Shown here: positions 25,701-39,000 of the stretch, piece by piece
How positions within the stretch are numbered: position 1 is the first letter of the stretch
How the letters are laid out: each line of letters begins with the position of its first letter
Position numbers and translations under genes: made by a program
Assembly: GCA_963662155.1 (NCBI GenBank)
Contig: OY759267.1
Coordinates: forward strand, 12,399,623-12,463,622
Source of the DNA: Lamellibrachia columna
Taxonomy: Eukaryota; Annelida; Polychaeta; Sabellida; Siboglinidae
Reading direction: 5' to 3'
DNA length: 64,000 bases
The notes under the pieces: model-generated
Database searches by the model: none
The model's input: only the letters and a program-made list of their open reading frames with translations
What the model was told of the DNA's origin: nothing

Positions 25701-28700
25701 TACTTATAGCCCGCCCTCCTGAGATATGTGTCAACCTAGTTTTTAAACATATTCACGCTGCTAGCAGTTACACAATCTGTAGACAATTTGTTCCATTCAT
25801 TTATTGTCCTCTGTGAGAACGAGTGCTTCCTGATGTCCAATCTACATTGATCCTTTACTAATTTTACCTCATGTCCTCTAGTTCTGCTATCCTTCTTGAG
25901 TGAGAAAAACATATTTCTATCAATATTTTCATACCCATTCAATATCTTAAAAACTTCAATCTGATCTCCTCTTAACCTCCTTGTCTCTAGAGTTGTTAAA
26001 CCACATTCTTTCAGGCGTTCTTCATAACTAAGGTCTCTGAGTTCTGGAATCATTTTAGTTGCTCTCCTTTGTATGCGTTCAAGCGTATCTATATCCTTCT
26101 TACGATATGGTCTCCATGCTTGTATACAGTATTCTAAATGAGGTCTAACTATTGCTTTATAGAGGTATAATTAACTTTTTTCCCTTGTATGTTATGTTTC
26201 TTCTAATCAATCCAAGAATTTGATTACCCTTTGAAGCTGCAATACCACACTGCTCTGAAACTTTCATATCAGCGCTTATTGTAACTCCTAAGTCCTTTTC
26301 TTTTACAGTAGTACCCAGAACAGTATCTCCCATTTTATAGTTTACATTCAAGTTCCTATGTCCTGTATGTAGGCATTTACATTTCCCAAAATTGAACAAC
26401 ATCTGCCATTTCTCAGACCATTTCACTAATCTGTCTAGATCGTTTTGTAAATGTTGTTTATAACCATCAGTATTAACCTTTCTAAACAGTTTTGTGTCAT
26501 CCGCAAATTTCAGTACGTTACTTGTTATACTGTCGTCCAAGTCATTGATATAAATTAAGAATAATATAGGTCCTAATACTGATCCTTGAGGTACCCCACT
26601 CAAAACCGATTTCCAATTTGAAACTTCTCCATCTACTACAACTCGTTGTCTTCTGTCAGTCAGCCATTGTTCTATCCAGTCAGTTATGCTATCCCCGATA
26701 CCATGGGCTTTTAATTTAAGTAGTAATCTTTGATGTGGCACTTTGTCAAAAGCTTTCTGAAAATCTAAGTAGATAATATCTACTGGCGATCCCAAGTCTA
26801 TCCACTTAGTGATTTCTTCCAAAAAACATAACATATTTGTTAAGCATGACCTCGCTTTAAGGAATCCATGTTGAGATGAATTTAATAATTTATGCTTAAC
26901 GAGGAATTCCACCATATGGTCTTTAATTAACCTTTCTAATAATTTACAAATCACTGACGTTAAACTCACTGGTCTGTAATTCTCTGACTTATTTCTCGAA
27001 CCCTTTTTAAATAATGGTATGATGTTTGCTTCTTTCCATTCAAACGGAACAACTCCCTCTTTTAATGACAAGTTGAATACTCTTGCAAGTGGTATACTGT
27101 TTTGTTCTACTGTTTCCATTAGTAATTTTGGAGGAATCCCATCCACTCCCGGTGATTTGTTATCCTTCATTGCCTTTATTTTCTTAGCTACCAATTCTGG
27201 AGTTACAACTAACGGACCTAAATAGTCAGATTTAGCCCCCTGAAATTTAGCATCAGCAACTGGTAATGAACTAATATCTTCTTTGGTAAACACTGAACTG
27301 AAGTAACCATTTAGGTCTTCCGCCATTAAAAACCCCTGTGATATTATATTTCCAGCAGTCTTCTAGAGGTCCAACCTTGTCTTGTACGTTTTGTTTACTC
27401 CTGACATATGCATAAAAACTCTTGCTGTCATTTTTTATGTTACATGCTAGTTTTTGCTCATAGCTTCTTTTAGACTGTCTGATTTCAGTTGTAGCTGCAT
27501 TAAGTGCCTCTTTGTATTTTGCATAGTCTTCGTCCTTTCTGGTACGCCTATAAACCCTCCACATAGTTTGTTTTAGCATTATTTTTCTAATAGCCTCTTT
27601 TGACAAGTGTTTCTTTCTACACCGTTTTCCTTGTTTTTGGAAGGGAACAAATTTATCGATGATACTCTCAATTTCATATTTTAGAATATTCCAACATTCA
27701 ATTGCGGTCTTATTCATCAGCATGTTATTCCAATCTAGCTTTGCTAAGTATTTTCTCATATCTTTGTAGTTACCTTTGTGGAAGTTTCTCTTGTACGTTT
27801 TCTTATTTTTACTTTCTGATTTTACATTGATGTCAAAATGTATTTGATTATGGTCACTATTACCCAATGGTTCAAATATTTTTACATTGTCCACTAATTC
27901 TTTTTGTGATGACAAAACTATATCTAATACATTTTCTCCCCTGGTTGGTTCTAGTACGTGCTGAGTAAGAAAGCTATCCTGGATTAAAAATAGAAATTGT
28001 TGGTCCTCAATCCCTGTGCTCTATAGAGAATTCCATTGTATGTGTCCATGGTTAAAATCTCCCATTATGATACATTCCCCTTTACTAACTTCCTTTATAG
28101 CGTTTTTTATTTTTGTGTTGTCCTCTTCGTTTATGTTTGGACTTCGGTAAACTAATCCAATAGTTAATTTTGAATTTCCTGAAACAATTTTGCACCAAAC
28201 AGCTTCATCGCAATCTGCTTCCCTTTCTAGTTTTATTTCATAAGCCTGAATAGATTCTTTAACATATAAAATAACTCCCCCGCCCCTTCTTCCTATTCGA
28301 TCTTTCCTAAACATTACATATCCTGTCAGTCCTAATTCAGCATCTGTTATATCTATGTTGGCCCATGATTCAGTTATACCAATTATGTGAGGGTCAATAT
28401 CTTCTACCATAATGTTTAATTCGTTTTTCTTATTTACTATGCTCCTTGCATTTAAACATACGCATCTATAACCTTTTTCAGAGATGTTTTTCGGATGATT
28501 TGATATTGGTTTATCTGTGCTAGTGGCCTCTTGTTCTGCTTGAGACACCTCTAGGTAACCCCCCTGCACTTCTAGTTTAAAGAATGTTTACTTCCAAAAA
28601 TATTTGTCATTGTACCCAAGTCACTATCTACTGCTGCTAAAAGTTTGTCCGCGAATACTGCCGCCCCCTTTCCACTTAAATGAAGCCCATCCTTCATGTA

Positions 28701-29940
28701 CATATCAGCCCTCCCAACAAAACTTCCCCATAAATCCACAAATCCAACTTCCTCTTCCCTACATAACTTCTGGACTAACATGTTAATTGCCATCCCCCGA
28801 CAATTTCGATATTTGTGACCCCTCCTGCCCATTACAGGTAAAATCCCTGACAGTATTACCTGCTCAACCCGCGTCTATTTTAGTGTTCTGACCAACTGCC
28901 TATATTTCCTAACTATGGCAGTTGTACCCTCCCTCTCTACATTATTTGTCCCTACGTGTACTAAAACAGATCCACCCTTACCCGAGCCTACGATGTTTTT
29001 TACCCTCTCAGTTATCGCCTCTATTTTGGCTCCAGGCAAGCAGACCACCACATCATCTCCCTTGTTTAAGACTCTGTCGGTCTTCCTAACTATCGAATCC
29101 CCCACAAACACCCTCGCTCTCTTCCTCACCCCCTCTATCACTGCTGCAGAATAACTCTTCCGTTCGATCCCCTCCATCACATTCTGTCCTGACCCCTTCC
29201 CTCCTGTCTCCTTCGCTCCTGTCTCCCCCACTTCCCACTCCTTTGCTCTTGTCTCTCCCACTTCCCTCTCCTTCACTCTGGTTGTTTTCCCTCCCGTCTC
29301 CCCCACTCCCTTCTCCTTCCCTCCTGTCTCCCCCACTCCCTTCTCCTTCCCTCCTGTTTCCCCTACTCCCCTCTCCTTCGCTCTGGTTGTCTTCCCTCCC
29401 GTTCCTTTCCTTCCCGTCTCCTTACGTCCTGTCTCCCTACGACCTGTCACCTTCCCTCCTCTCAGCTTCCTCCCAGGCTGCGGTGAGCTCTCCCTAGCAT
29501 CTCTTGTGTCTTTCCCCACTTTATCATCTACTGTTCCCCCACCGGAACTACTGGCACAACCCCCCTGTTCCCTTCCCACCATTGTCACAACGAGCAGCCT
29601 CAGCTCTTCCAACTCCACCTCTAGTTCCTTCATCTTCGTACACCCCCTACACTCAAAACTAAAACTATCTGCCTGGACCTCAGCCCAGGACTCCTCGCAC
29701 CCAGACTTGACGAAGTCCACCCAGTTACTGCAACTGCCACAAATTAAGTGCTTTGCAGACCTCAACCTAGAGACATATATTTTACAACTGTGTATATTGT
29801 GAATTATTTATAAGTGTGTCTTTCTACTGATTATAATGAAAAATCTTGCTGTGACACAATGATAAATATCCACAAAATTTCTCAATCGTCACTGTGAAAT
29901 ACATTAAACGGGCCTATATATGTACTTTTAATGCACATTG

Positions 29941-30007
<67 letters not shown>

Positions 30008-33000
30008 TTGCATGAGTTTTTATTTTATGTATACATTATGGATTTTTTTTCTTAAATAAACATTTATTATATATTACAGAAATAACAATTTTAAGCATGT
30101 TTTAAAATGGTGCTCGCCACCAGGTAGCACCTGCATACTATTAGTACTAAAAAAAATGCCCATCCTCATGATGGGATAATTTGGTAGTTTGTGACTGTCA
30201 TGATAACAATATTTACAAACTTTCACTGGATTTGCTGGATTATAGTAAGATTATTATTATTATGTGTAAAACCTGTAAATTATTATAAATGACTCACTGG
30301 CAACATGACTGTGGACAGTTTGGAGTGCCTGCTGAGTCCACACCACTGGCTGGTAACATGACTGTGGAGTGCCTGTTGTGTCCACACCACCACTGGCTGG
30401 CAACGTGACTGTGGAGTGCCTCTTGGGTCCACACCACCACTGGCTGGCAAAGTGACTGTGGAGTGCCTGTTGAGTCCACACCACCACTGGCTGGTAGCAT
30501 AACTATACTTTGCTGCTACAACTGTTGGGTCCACACCACTACTGGCTGGCAACATGACTGTGGAGTGCCTGCTGAGTCCACATCACTGGCTGGCAATATT
30601 ACTGTGGAGTGCCTGCTGAGTCTACACCACCACTGGCTGGCAACATGACTGTGGAGTGCCTGCTGGGTCCATAATACCTGCCAGCAAGCATCAAAATGCT
30701 ACAAAAGTACACAATGTACCACTACGACATTACACATTGTACTACTACAGAAGCATACAGTGTACCATACCTGTAACAAAAGGATATCTTGAAGAGAATT
30801 GGTAGTGCGAGGATGCTGAAGGGTGGCATGTAGAGCCCAATAGAGACGTAGCGGTTGGTAGCAGGTAGCAGGTAGAAGAAGAACGACTGGTGAAAACGCT
30901 CCAGTAGATTGTTGAGACTGCGGAAGATGCCTTCAACTAGACTGCAACATGTAAAAACAAGTCATGTGACCAATCATGTAATGTCAGTAGAGATCATGTC
31001 TCACGCAGTCATCCCACTTCAAAGTGGTGGCCAAATTAAACTGTTATATCTCTTTCAGATACATTTGTACTGGTACATCACAGCATTAGTACATTTTTCT
31101 TTCTTTCTTCATAATATAGTATAGGGACATCCATTTTCTATGATCGTGGAAAACAAACAGAATTCACGGAATCAATGGTTTGAAATTTACCTTTTTTCTA
31201 ATGGAAATTCCGTGATCGTGGAAAACAGGCAGAATCCACGGAATCGGTGTTTTGAAACCGAATTTAACTTTTCAAACTTAAATTCTAATTTTTTATAGAC
31301 AACATTAAAATCTATGACAAGTTCCTGCTTTTGCTGCTAGTCGATGCGGGAAAAAAAATGTACACCATAAAAATCAATAGATTGTCATGATTTATTTTCG
31401 ACCTTTTAGAAAAAGGCTAAATAGTATTTAGGAGTACATTTTGTCATTGTGTCATTCATTGGCACACAACAGTAAAACAAGCAATGAAGGTGCTAAAAAT
31501 AGTAACAAAACTTGTTCATTGTCTGGTTTATCCGCTTTAAAATAATTATTAGAGATTAATGTTTGTAAATGTATTCTGAAGTTTACTATTGTTATGTCCT
31601 ATATACATGCAATGTGTCATTGTTATATCGATACATATTTTAAAACCTGATGAACAACAAAGTACTAATTCGATATATGAGAATTAGTAGGGGAAGGCAG
31701 TGTTAGTTGAGCCGTTGGGTTAGTTGAGCCACCCATGTTTCCCAGGAAACTACAGCAGCGACAGTTACATGGTACCACCTAGTGATTGAACATGTCATTT
31801 AAACATAGTTGACATGCCATTTGTCACAATGGTAAAACATTTGGGTTAAAAGTATGTTTTTTGAAACTTTTGGTGATTGTGCTTAATTCTGGTGGTGTGT
31901 AAACTATCAATGCATGTGACCAGACTTTATTTTCTGTGAACCTACAAATAGTTTAACTATGCACAGGCAGGGTTGAAAAAAATCATGATTTTTATAAAAA
32001 AAATCAGATTTTTTTATATTTCAATCGGATTTATTTGATTTTTAAAAAATCTGGTATATAGATATTTATATAGATGTTTCAATTTGTAATCTCTTTCAAA
32101 CATGTTATATTCAAATCGATTTGGGTTCTTGTCTTAACAGAGGGTACATGATTTTTGCTTATATAAAGACATTAGACAATGTCCACAAGGCCTCACCCCC
32201 TGTAGTTGCATAATCTGTCTTGGAAAGTATGCTGTGTGTCTGTGGCTGTAGCAGTGGTAATTATTGTTTGCCTATAGGGTGGATTAGCACCTGTCCAGGG
32301 CTCTGTGTACTCTAAGGGTCTCTAACCAGAATACAAATTGGTACAGTATTAAACAACTGAGTAAACATACTGAATTGGTAACAACTAGCACAAGCTATAA
32401 GTGGACTTTAACTCAGTGCTTCTGTGTTGAAAAGATACTTCCTCTGGAAGACAAGTTTGTGTGGCTTCACTGCATTCAGAAAGGGAATAGCTCAAACATA
32501 CACAATGTCATAAAATATTTGCTATCTGGTGACAATACAGCTACACAAGTGTGCGCACTTTGTGTTTTGTATTAAAAACATACAAAACTTTGTTGATCTC
32601 GATGCTTGTAAACAATTATTTGTGTTAAATTCATATAAATCAGCGATTTAAAAAAAACGGAAGTAAAAAAAAAAAAATTATAAATCAATGATTTTTTTTA
32701 ATGTTTTTGGAGTGATTTAAATCATGATTTAAATCAATGATTTAAATCAAACAACCATGTGCACAGGGGAGGAAATTATTTACATCACTGCGCGCAGTAA
32801 TGAGAAGTAAATAAAAAAAAGTTTAATTGTCGAAACAGGGCTGGTTGAGCCACCCAAGGCCCAAGGGAGGGTTAGTTGAGCAGTGGCTAAAGAATGAAGA
32901 CGAGTGTTCTTTACCCCAAAATACATCAAGGAATTCATTTTTCCGAGCAAACTGGGACATCGGATAGCTACAATGTAATATATTAGCAGTTAGGTACACT

Positions 33001-36000
33001 GGTTGCAATTGGCCCATAACTCAACATTAATTGTGCCGACTTATTAATTAAGCGTGTAGACTTGTCAGAGACGTGTTGTACCCATTGGGTAGATGTGTTT
33101 GTCGAGTTGTTATGAAATTTTAGTACAAGCCCTACGTAAGTTATACAAATAAAGCATTTACCCTACTTATGCTACACTGTGGCTCAATTTACCCCAATCT
33201 AAGTGTTAGTTGGGCCAGCTTACCAACTCTATTTGAATTAACTACATATAATTATCTACGCAAACTAGGTATATTATCTTGGTATAAAATGATCTACTAA
33301 TAATCATAGTTTATGCGAGTACAGCTGTAAACACAATTTTTACACAGGAATATGATTGTGTCCTACATATCAAAAAGAATGAAAAATGGCTCAAATAACA
33401 CTGCCTTCCCCTACGAACAGGCAAATGTCAACAATTTGGAACGGTCCCTAAAAATACAAGTAAATACAGTACAGCTTAAGATTAAATAATAACAAATGAG
33501 AGCATATTCTAAAATGCAGTAGTTATAAAAGAATTATTCAAATAAGTTGAGTAAAATGTATAGTTCAGCGATATGAGAAATATATGGGTAAAATATAATA
33601 AGTTAAGTAAAATAGCACAGTTAAAAAGTTTGTGGTCTCGCATGTCACTGTTCCCTGTCAAAGATATTGTTCATACAACATGGTTTAAAAGCATCTATAG
33701 AGTTACAATTCTGTAGTGCTGGGTTAAGAGAGTTCCAGATCTTTGCACCAATACGACTACTGAGTTCTTGAAGGTTTGTATTTGTGCTTTTGGAACGTAC
33801 AGATCATCTTTGGCATTAGTTTGCGTATTTCATGTTGAAATGCTCGAGACAGGCTAAAATAGTTTGCACATGTAATTTTGTGCCAGTCCCTTTACAGACT
33901 TGAACACAAGTTGTGCCTGTCTGTATTTAAAATGCAGCACGATTGCCGATATGGTTGAGAAATAGTAATTGAAAGTGTTTGCAATGACTTCTGAATGTGT
34001 GCCACTAAAAGTAAAGCAATACAACAAATAGAAATAGAAGATATAGCACTCAGTAAAACAATTCGTTTTGAAAGTAATACATTGAAACATTACTTCTTTG
34101 ATAAAACAGCAATCATCCAGATTTAGTAGTCTATTTGAAAAAAATATGAATTAATTAGACTGAGCACAGCCTAATCATTCGTGGTTTGCCATTTGAGTTG
34201 AGGAACTGGGAAACTGCTGCCGATAGTAGGGCCTACATGCCGGTTATGCATGTGAATCGGAGCCCGTTTCGAAGTATACCACGATCGCACTTGGCCACTG
34301 CAGAGTGCCAGCAGTGGGCAACAATACAGTAGCATCTTGGTTACTAGCGATAAGCACATCAACATTATGGATCTCCACAAACATAACAAAGGATGCTGAC
34401 TCGGACTGTTCAGGGACAATCGCAGGAACTCTACTTTTATTCATGTTTACGAAAAAGGCATTGATTGTCGTGAACTTTGACGTTGACATATCGCATCTTT
34501 TCACTCTCTTGGCAGGTGCCATTTTGAACTCACCCCACGACATCCGGGTCAAGGGATTGCTTCTTCAAATGAGAGTGCCAATGGATAGGCATGGATAACG
34601 GCCATAGAAATGCTTTTCCCAACCAATGACGTACATGATTACAATAAACAGAGATCAACCTCAGTATCATTAGAGTCACTAAGACAGTTCAAACAATTTT
34701 ATTATGAAAAAAATTTCATCTTGTAAAAAGCAAAACCCGTCTTTTATTTTTATTTTACCCGTTGTTGTAAGACATTTGCCCATCTTTAAGACGAGCAGAC
34801 GGGTCCCTGGCTAAGGGCCTGTGCTGTTCCTAGTAGGGAAATTTTATTTCTACCCACAGTTCCTCCAATTGCTCCTTTTCAAGATCTTGTCTATGAGAAT
34901 GTGGCACACTGTCTTGGATGTAGGTGGTTACACCACTGCTTCTGTCAGTATCCCTGTCTCTCCTCTCCATGTTGTACCCATCTATTTCCACAGAGCTGTG
35001 ATTGTAGGTGAAATTTAGCCAAGTCTCTGTTATGCCCAGCACATCTGCCTCATGTCGCAAACAGGGTTTGATTTTAATGGTAACCCGTTATTCTGAGAAC
35101 CCTAGATTTGGCAACGGATTACTAGACCCGTCTGTACAGGAATCCATTTGGTTTACCACTTTACTTGACGTCATTTTGTCCACCAACAACATTTTCGTAA
35201 TTCCCCCTCCCAACAACAAAGCGACAAAACTATGCTTTGCTGCTACAACGATGTTATGTCACTGATGTCATCACAGCGGCATAACTATACTTCGTTGCTA
35301 CAACGATGTTATGTCGCTGATGTAATCAGAGCAGCAACACTATACTTTGTTGCTACAACAATGTTATGTCGCTGATGTCATCAGAGCGGCAAAACTATAC
35401 TTTGTTGCTACAACGATGTTATGTCGCTGATGTCATCATGATTGGCACCATTGTGGGTGTGCTGCAACAATTGAATTGCCAATATATTCATTCACTGAGC
35501 ATCAAAATTGACAATTCAGTCAGTGCAGGAAACACCTGTTGATTCCTGTGTAGCAATGTAATTTAGCTGTATTCTCATTTCTGTGTTTCATTTTTGGATC
35601 AAAACTAATTCTTTTCTCTGCCATATGAATTGTTATACAACAGTGCGGTTCCTACCTACTTGTTTTTAACATCAGGAGTGGGGTTATTTATGTTCTAAAC
35701 TAGAGTGTTTAAATTTTATAGTCAAATATTTCCACAATAAAGCAATTTTCGTTTCACATTAAATTAGTTATTTTGTGGATCACCAGATTTGTTGACGGTT
35801 TACTGAATTTAATACCTTGGTAATCCGTCTGATTTACCAGACTTTTCTCCTTAAAATCTAGCCCTGGTGAACCACTCATGATGAGCTCATCTATCTTCCT
35901 AAAAATACTGCATGTGTTCCACTGGACAAATCTTAGCCCGCTAAGCATGTCTCTGCCAAATGGTATGTTTTCTGGCATATGGTTTGCTGCATTGTCATCA

Positions 36001-39000
36001 GTTCGCGTAGGTATTGTAATGTCGTTGTCAGCGATGTCCTTTCCAGGTGTTGTCATGGGGCGATAACGGTTAATTCTAGCAGTGGTTCCTCTGTGTGTTG
36101 TGGTAGTTGCACATATTTGCAGTGACCTAAGCATGCATATTGTCATTAAAGGAGTTGTTGGTCGATGCAGGCAAACTGTTGTAGATGCAGGGTGGTCGCT
36201 GGTACAAGGATGGTGCAAGTAAACTGTTGTACGTGCAGAGTGATCAGAGGTACAAGGATGGTGCAAGCAAATTGTTGTAGGCGCAGAGTGATCACAGTTA
36301 CAAGGATGGTGCAGGCAAATTGTTGTAGGTGCAGGGTGATAACAGGTACAAGGATGGTGCAAGAAAACTGTTATACGTGCAGGGTGATCACAGGTACAAG
36401 GATGGTGCAAGAAAACTGTTGTAGGTGCAGGGTGATAACAGGTACAAGGATGGTGCAAGAAAACTGTTGTAGGTGCAGGGTGATCACAGATACAAGGATG
36501 GTGCAAGAAAACTGTTGTAGGTGCAGGGTGATCACAGGTACCAGGATGGTGCAAGAAAACTGTTGTAGGTGCAGGGTGATAACAGGTACAAGGATGGTGC
36601 AAGAAAACTGTTGTAGGTGCAGGGTGATCACAGGTACAAGGATGGTGTAAGAAAACTGTTGTAGGTGCAGGGTGATAACAGGTACAAGGATGGTGCAAGA
36701 AAACTGTTGTAGGTGCAGGGTGATAACAGGTACAAGGATGGTGCAAGCAAACTGTTGTAGGTGCATGGTGATAACAGGTACAAGGATGGTGCAAGAAAAC
36801 TGTTGTAGGTGCAGGGTGATAACAGGTACAAGGATGGTGCAAGAAAACTGTTGTAGGTGCAGGGTGATAACAGGTAAAAGGATGGTGCAAGAAAACTGTT
36901 GTACGTGCAGGGTGATCACAGGTACAAAAATGGTGCAAGCAAACTGCTGTCGGTGCAGGGTGATCAGAGGTACAAGGATGATGCAAGCAAACTGTTGTAG
37001 GTGCAGGGTGATCACAGGTACAAAGAAGGTGCAGACAAACTATTGTAGGTGCAGGATGATAACAGGTATAAGGATGGTGCATGCAAACTGTTGTAGGTGC
37101 AGGGTGGTCGTTGATACATGGATGGTGCAAGCAAACTGTTGTAGGTTCAGGGTGATCATAGGTACAAGGAGGGTGCAAGCAAACGGCATGTTGTAGGTGC
37201 AGGGTGGTTGCAAGTCTCGCAAGTTATAGGGAAATAGTCACATGAAAAAGTAGTTGAAAAAGTCATCGTGTGCGGGGAGGAAATAAAGTCACCGAATATA
37301 ACTGTATGGAAACAAATTGGAGTTACCCACAGGAATACTACATTTCTCCATACTGACAACACACAGCAACTGACTGAGCTGAATGCAACATGTTTGAAAC
37401 AAAATCTGCTTAACAATAAATTCACACCTGTTATACCTGGTTCCAGGTAAGGGATAGTTTGGCAAAAGTAATTTGGTAAGCAGTAATGTTGAGAGGTAAA
37501 TACATATATTGGTAAAGTAAATTTTTTTTATTAATTATTCCTGGTTCGGAAATAAAATCAAGACACTCTACAATTGGGTGGTTTAGCATTGGCAGTTTTT
37601 AGTGATACTGAAAGGCAGCCATTCCTCTAATTAGCCCTATCAAACATGTGTTGTCAGCCATTCAATGCATTTATCTATGAACAATAAAAAAAATAGCACA
37701 AAACTACAAGTTGTATAAACAAACCAAGCCAACATTTATAACATTAGGCATTAACCTGGTAAGATACTTGTCCCTGTGACTAACTGCTGGCAATACCTGG
37801 TCATGTGACTGAAGTTGAAGTAATGCCGTGAGTTCTTGATGCGCACACTCTGCAGTGTGACAGCCTCGATATTGTACTGATGGAAGAGGCCATGATTTCC
37901 AGTTGGTGTGCCATGTGCCATGTTCCACATCATCAGCAACATCGTCTTGAGCGAGTGCTCAAAACCCTCATATGACTCAGGATGCCAGTAGTCAGTCTAA
38001 AAATTAAAATAGCAATAATTAATGTAGCAGTCCCTCTAGTCCTGTTAGACACTAGACAGCAGTCCGTCTAGAACTAGTCCTGTTAGACAGCAGTCAATCT
38101 AGAAAGCATTATGTTAGACAGCAGTCCATATAGAACTAGTCCTATTAGACACTAGTCCATCTAGAACTAGTGCTGTTAGACAGCAGACCATCTAGAAAAC
38201 GTTTTGTTAGACAGCAGTTCATTTATAACTAGTCCTGTTAGACAGCAGTCTATCTAGAATGAGTTCTGTTAGACAAGCAGCAGTCTATGTACAACTAATT
38301 CAGTCAGACAATAGTCCATATTACTAGTTATGTTAGACAGACAGCAATTCATCTAGAACTAGTCCTGTTAGACAGGCAGCAGGCTATATTCAACTAATTC
38401 AGTCACCAGCAGTCAATCTAGAAGTAGTTAAGTCTTATGTTGAATACAAACCTGTTTTTGAAGGGTAGGCTGAATGCTCTGGTCACGGCACAGTTGCATT
38501 GCAGTGTTGACAAGGTCAAGGTTTGGAAGCTGACCGTTGAGCCCTTCCAACTTGATGTTGAATCGTGTAATCTCCTCGTGTGCAATCTCCAGATTGAGTG
38601 CTGCCTGGAGAGAGCCACTGCGACCTTGCAGTTCATCCGCCAGTATATCTGTAAGGTGTCACTTTTACATGACAGGCTGACTATGTCTGCTTCCATAATG
38701 GCTCCTTCGCTGAGAGGAATAAGAAGCATACTAACTGGTGGCTGGGAGGGAGGGAAGAAGGAACTGGGCTTGGTTGTGCTTCCAAGTATGACAACATAAT
38801 ATACTTTATATCCATTTGTGTAGCCTGCAGTTGTAACTAAATACCCAACAGAGCCCTGCCACACAAAGATCATCTCTTTCGCAGTCCATAAAATATTGAT
38901 GACAATACTGAACCCCAGGACAGTCAATTCAGAATTAAGAAGATTCTGGACAAATGGTCTAATTTCTGAGACACCACTTTACACATATATTTTCCTGTAT

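Larger units (their letters stand above)
25612..29800 (-). mobile_element. CR1-type LINE, copy C (nearly full length)
   Basis: Contains, 5' to 3' on the minus strand, an ORF1 with PHD-like Cys pattern and SGNH esterase, then ORF2 with endonuclease and reverse transcriptase, then the common 3' end TTTAACAAGATTTGCC (reversed). It is in the same orientation as GPAA1, inside intron 8. Each ORF is broken by point stops or 2-nt frameshifts, so it is a dead but readable reference copy of the family in this window. The 5' end is approximate because no start codon is evident. Confidence 0.9.
34842..36150 (-). pseudogene. LINE endonuclease in two pieces, split by an insert
   Basis: 5' piece (36150-35867): [20 protein letters not shown]. 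3' piece (35061-34842): [17 protein letters not shown] then [15 protein letters not shown]. Together they are the N-terminal half of an EEP-type LINE endonuclease. The gap is an insert at 35062-35866. Further 5' the frame runs without a stop into the 48-bp minisatellite. Confidence 0.6.

Noticed and set aside
36165..37200. Regular 48-bp array considered as CRISPR-like
   Set aside because: The unit repeats end to end with no unique spacers and lies in a eukaryotic intron.
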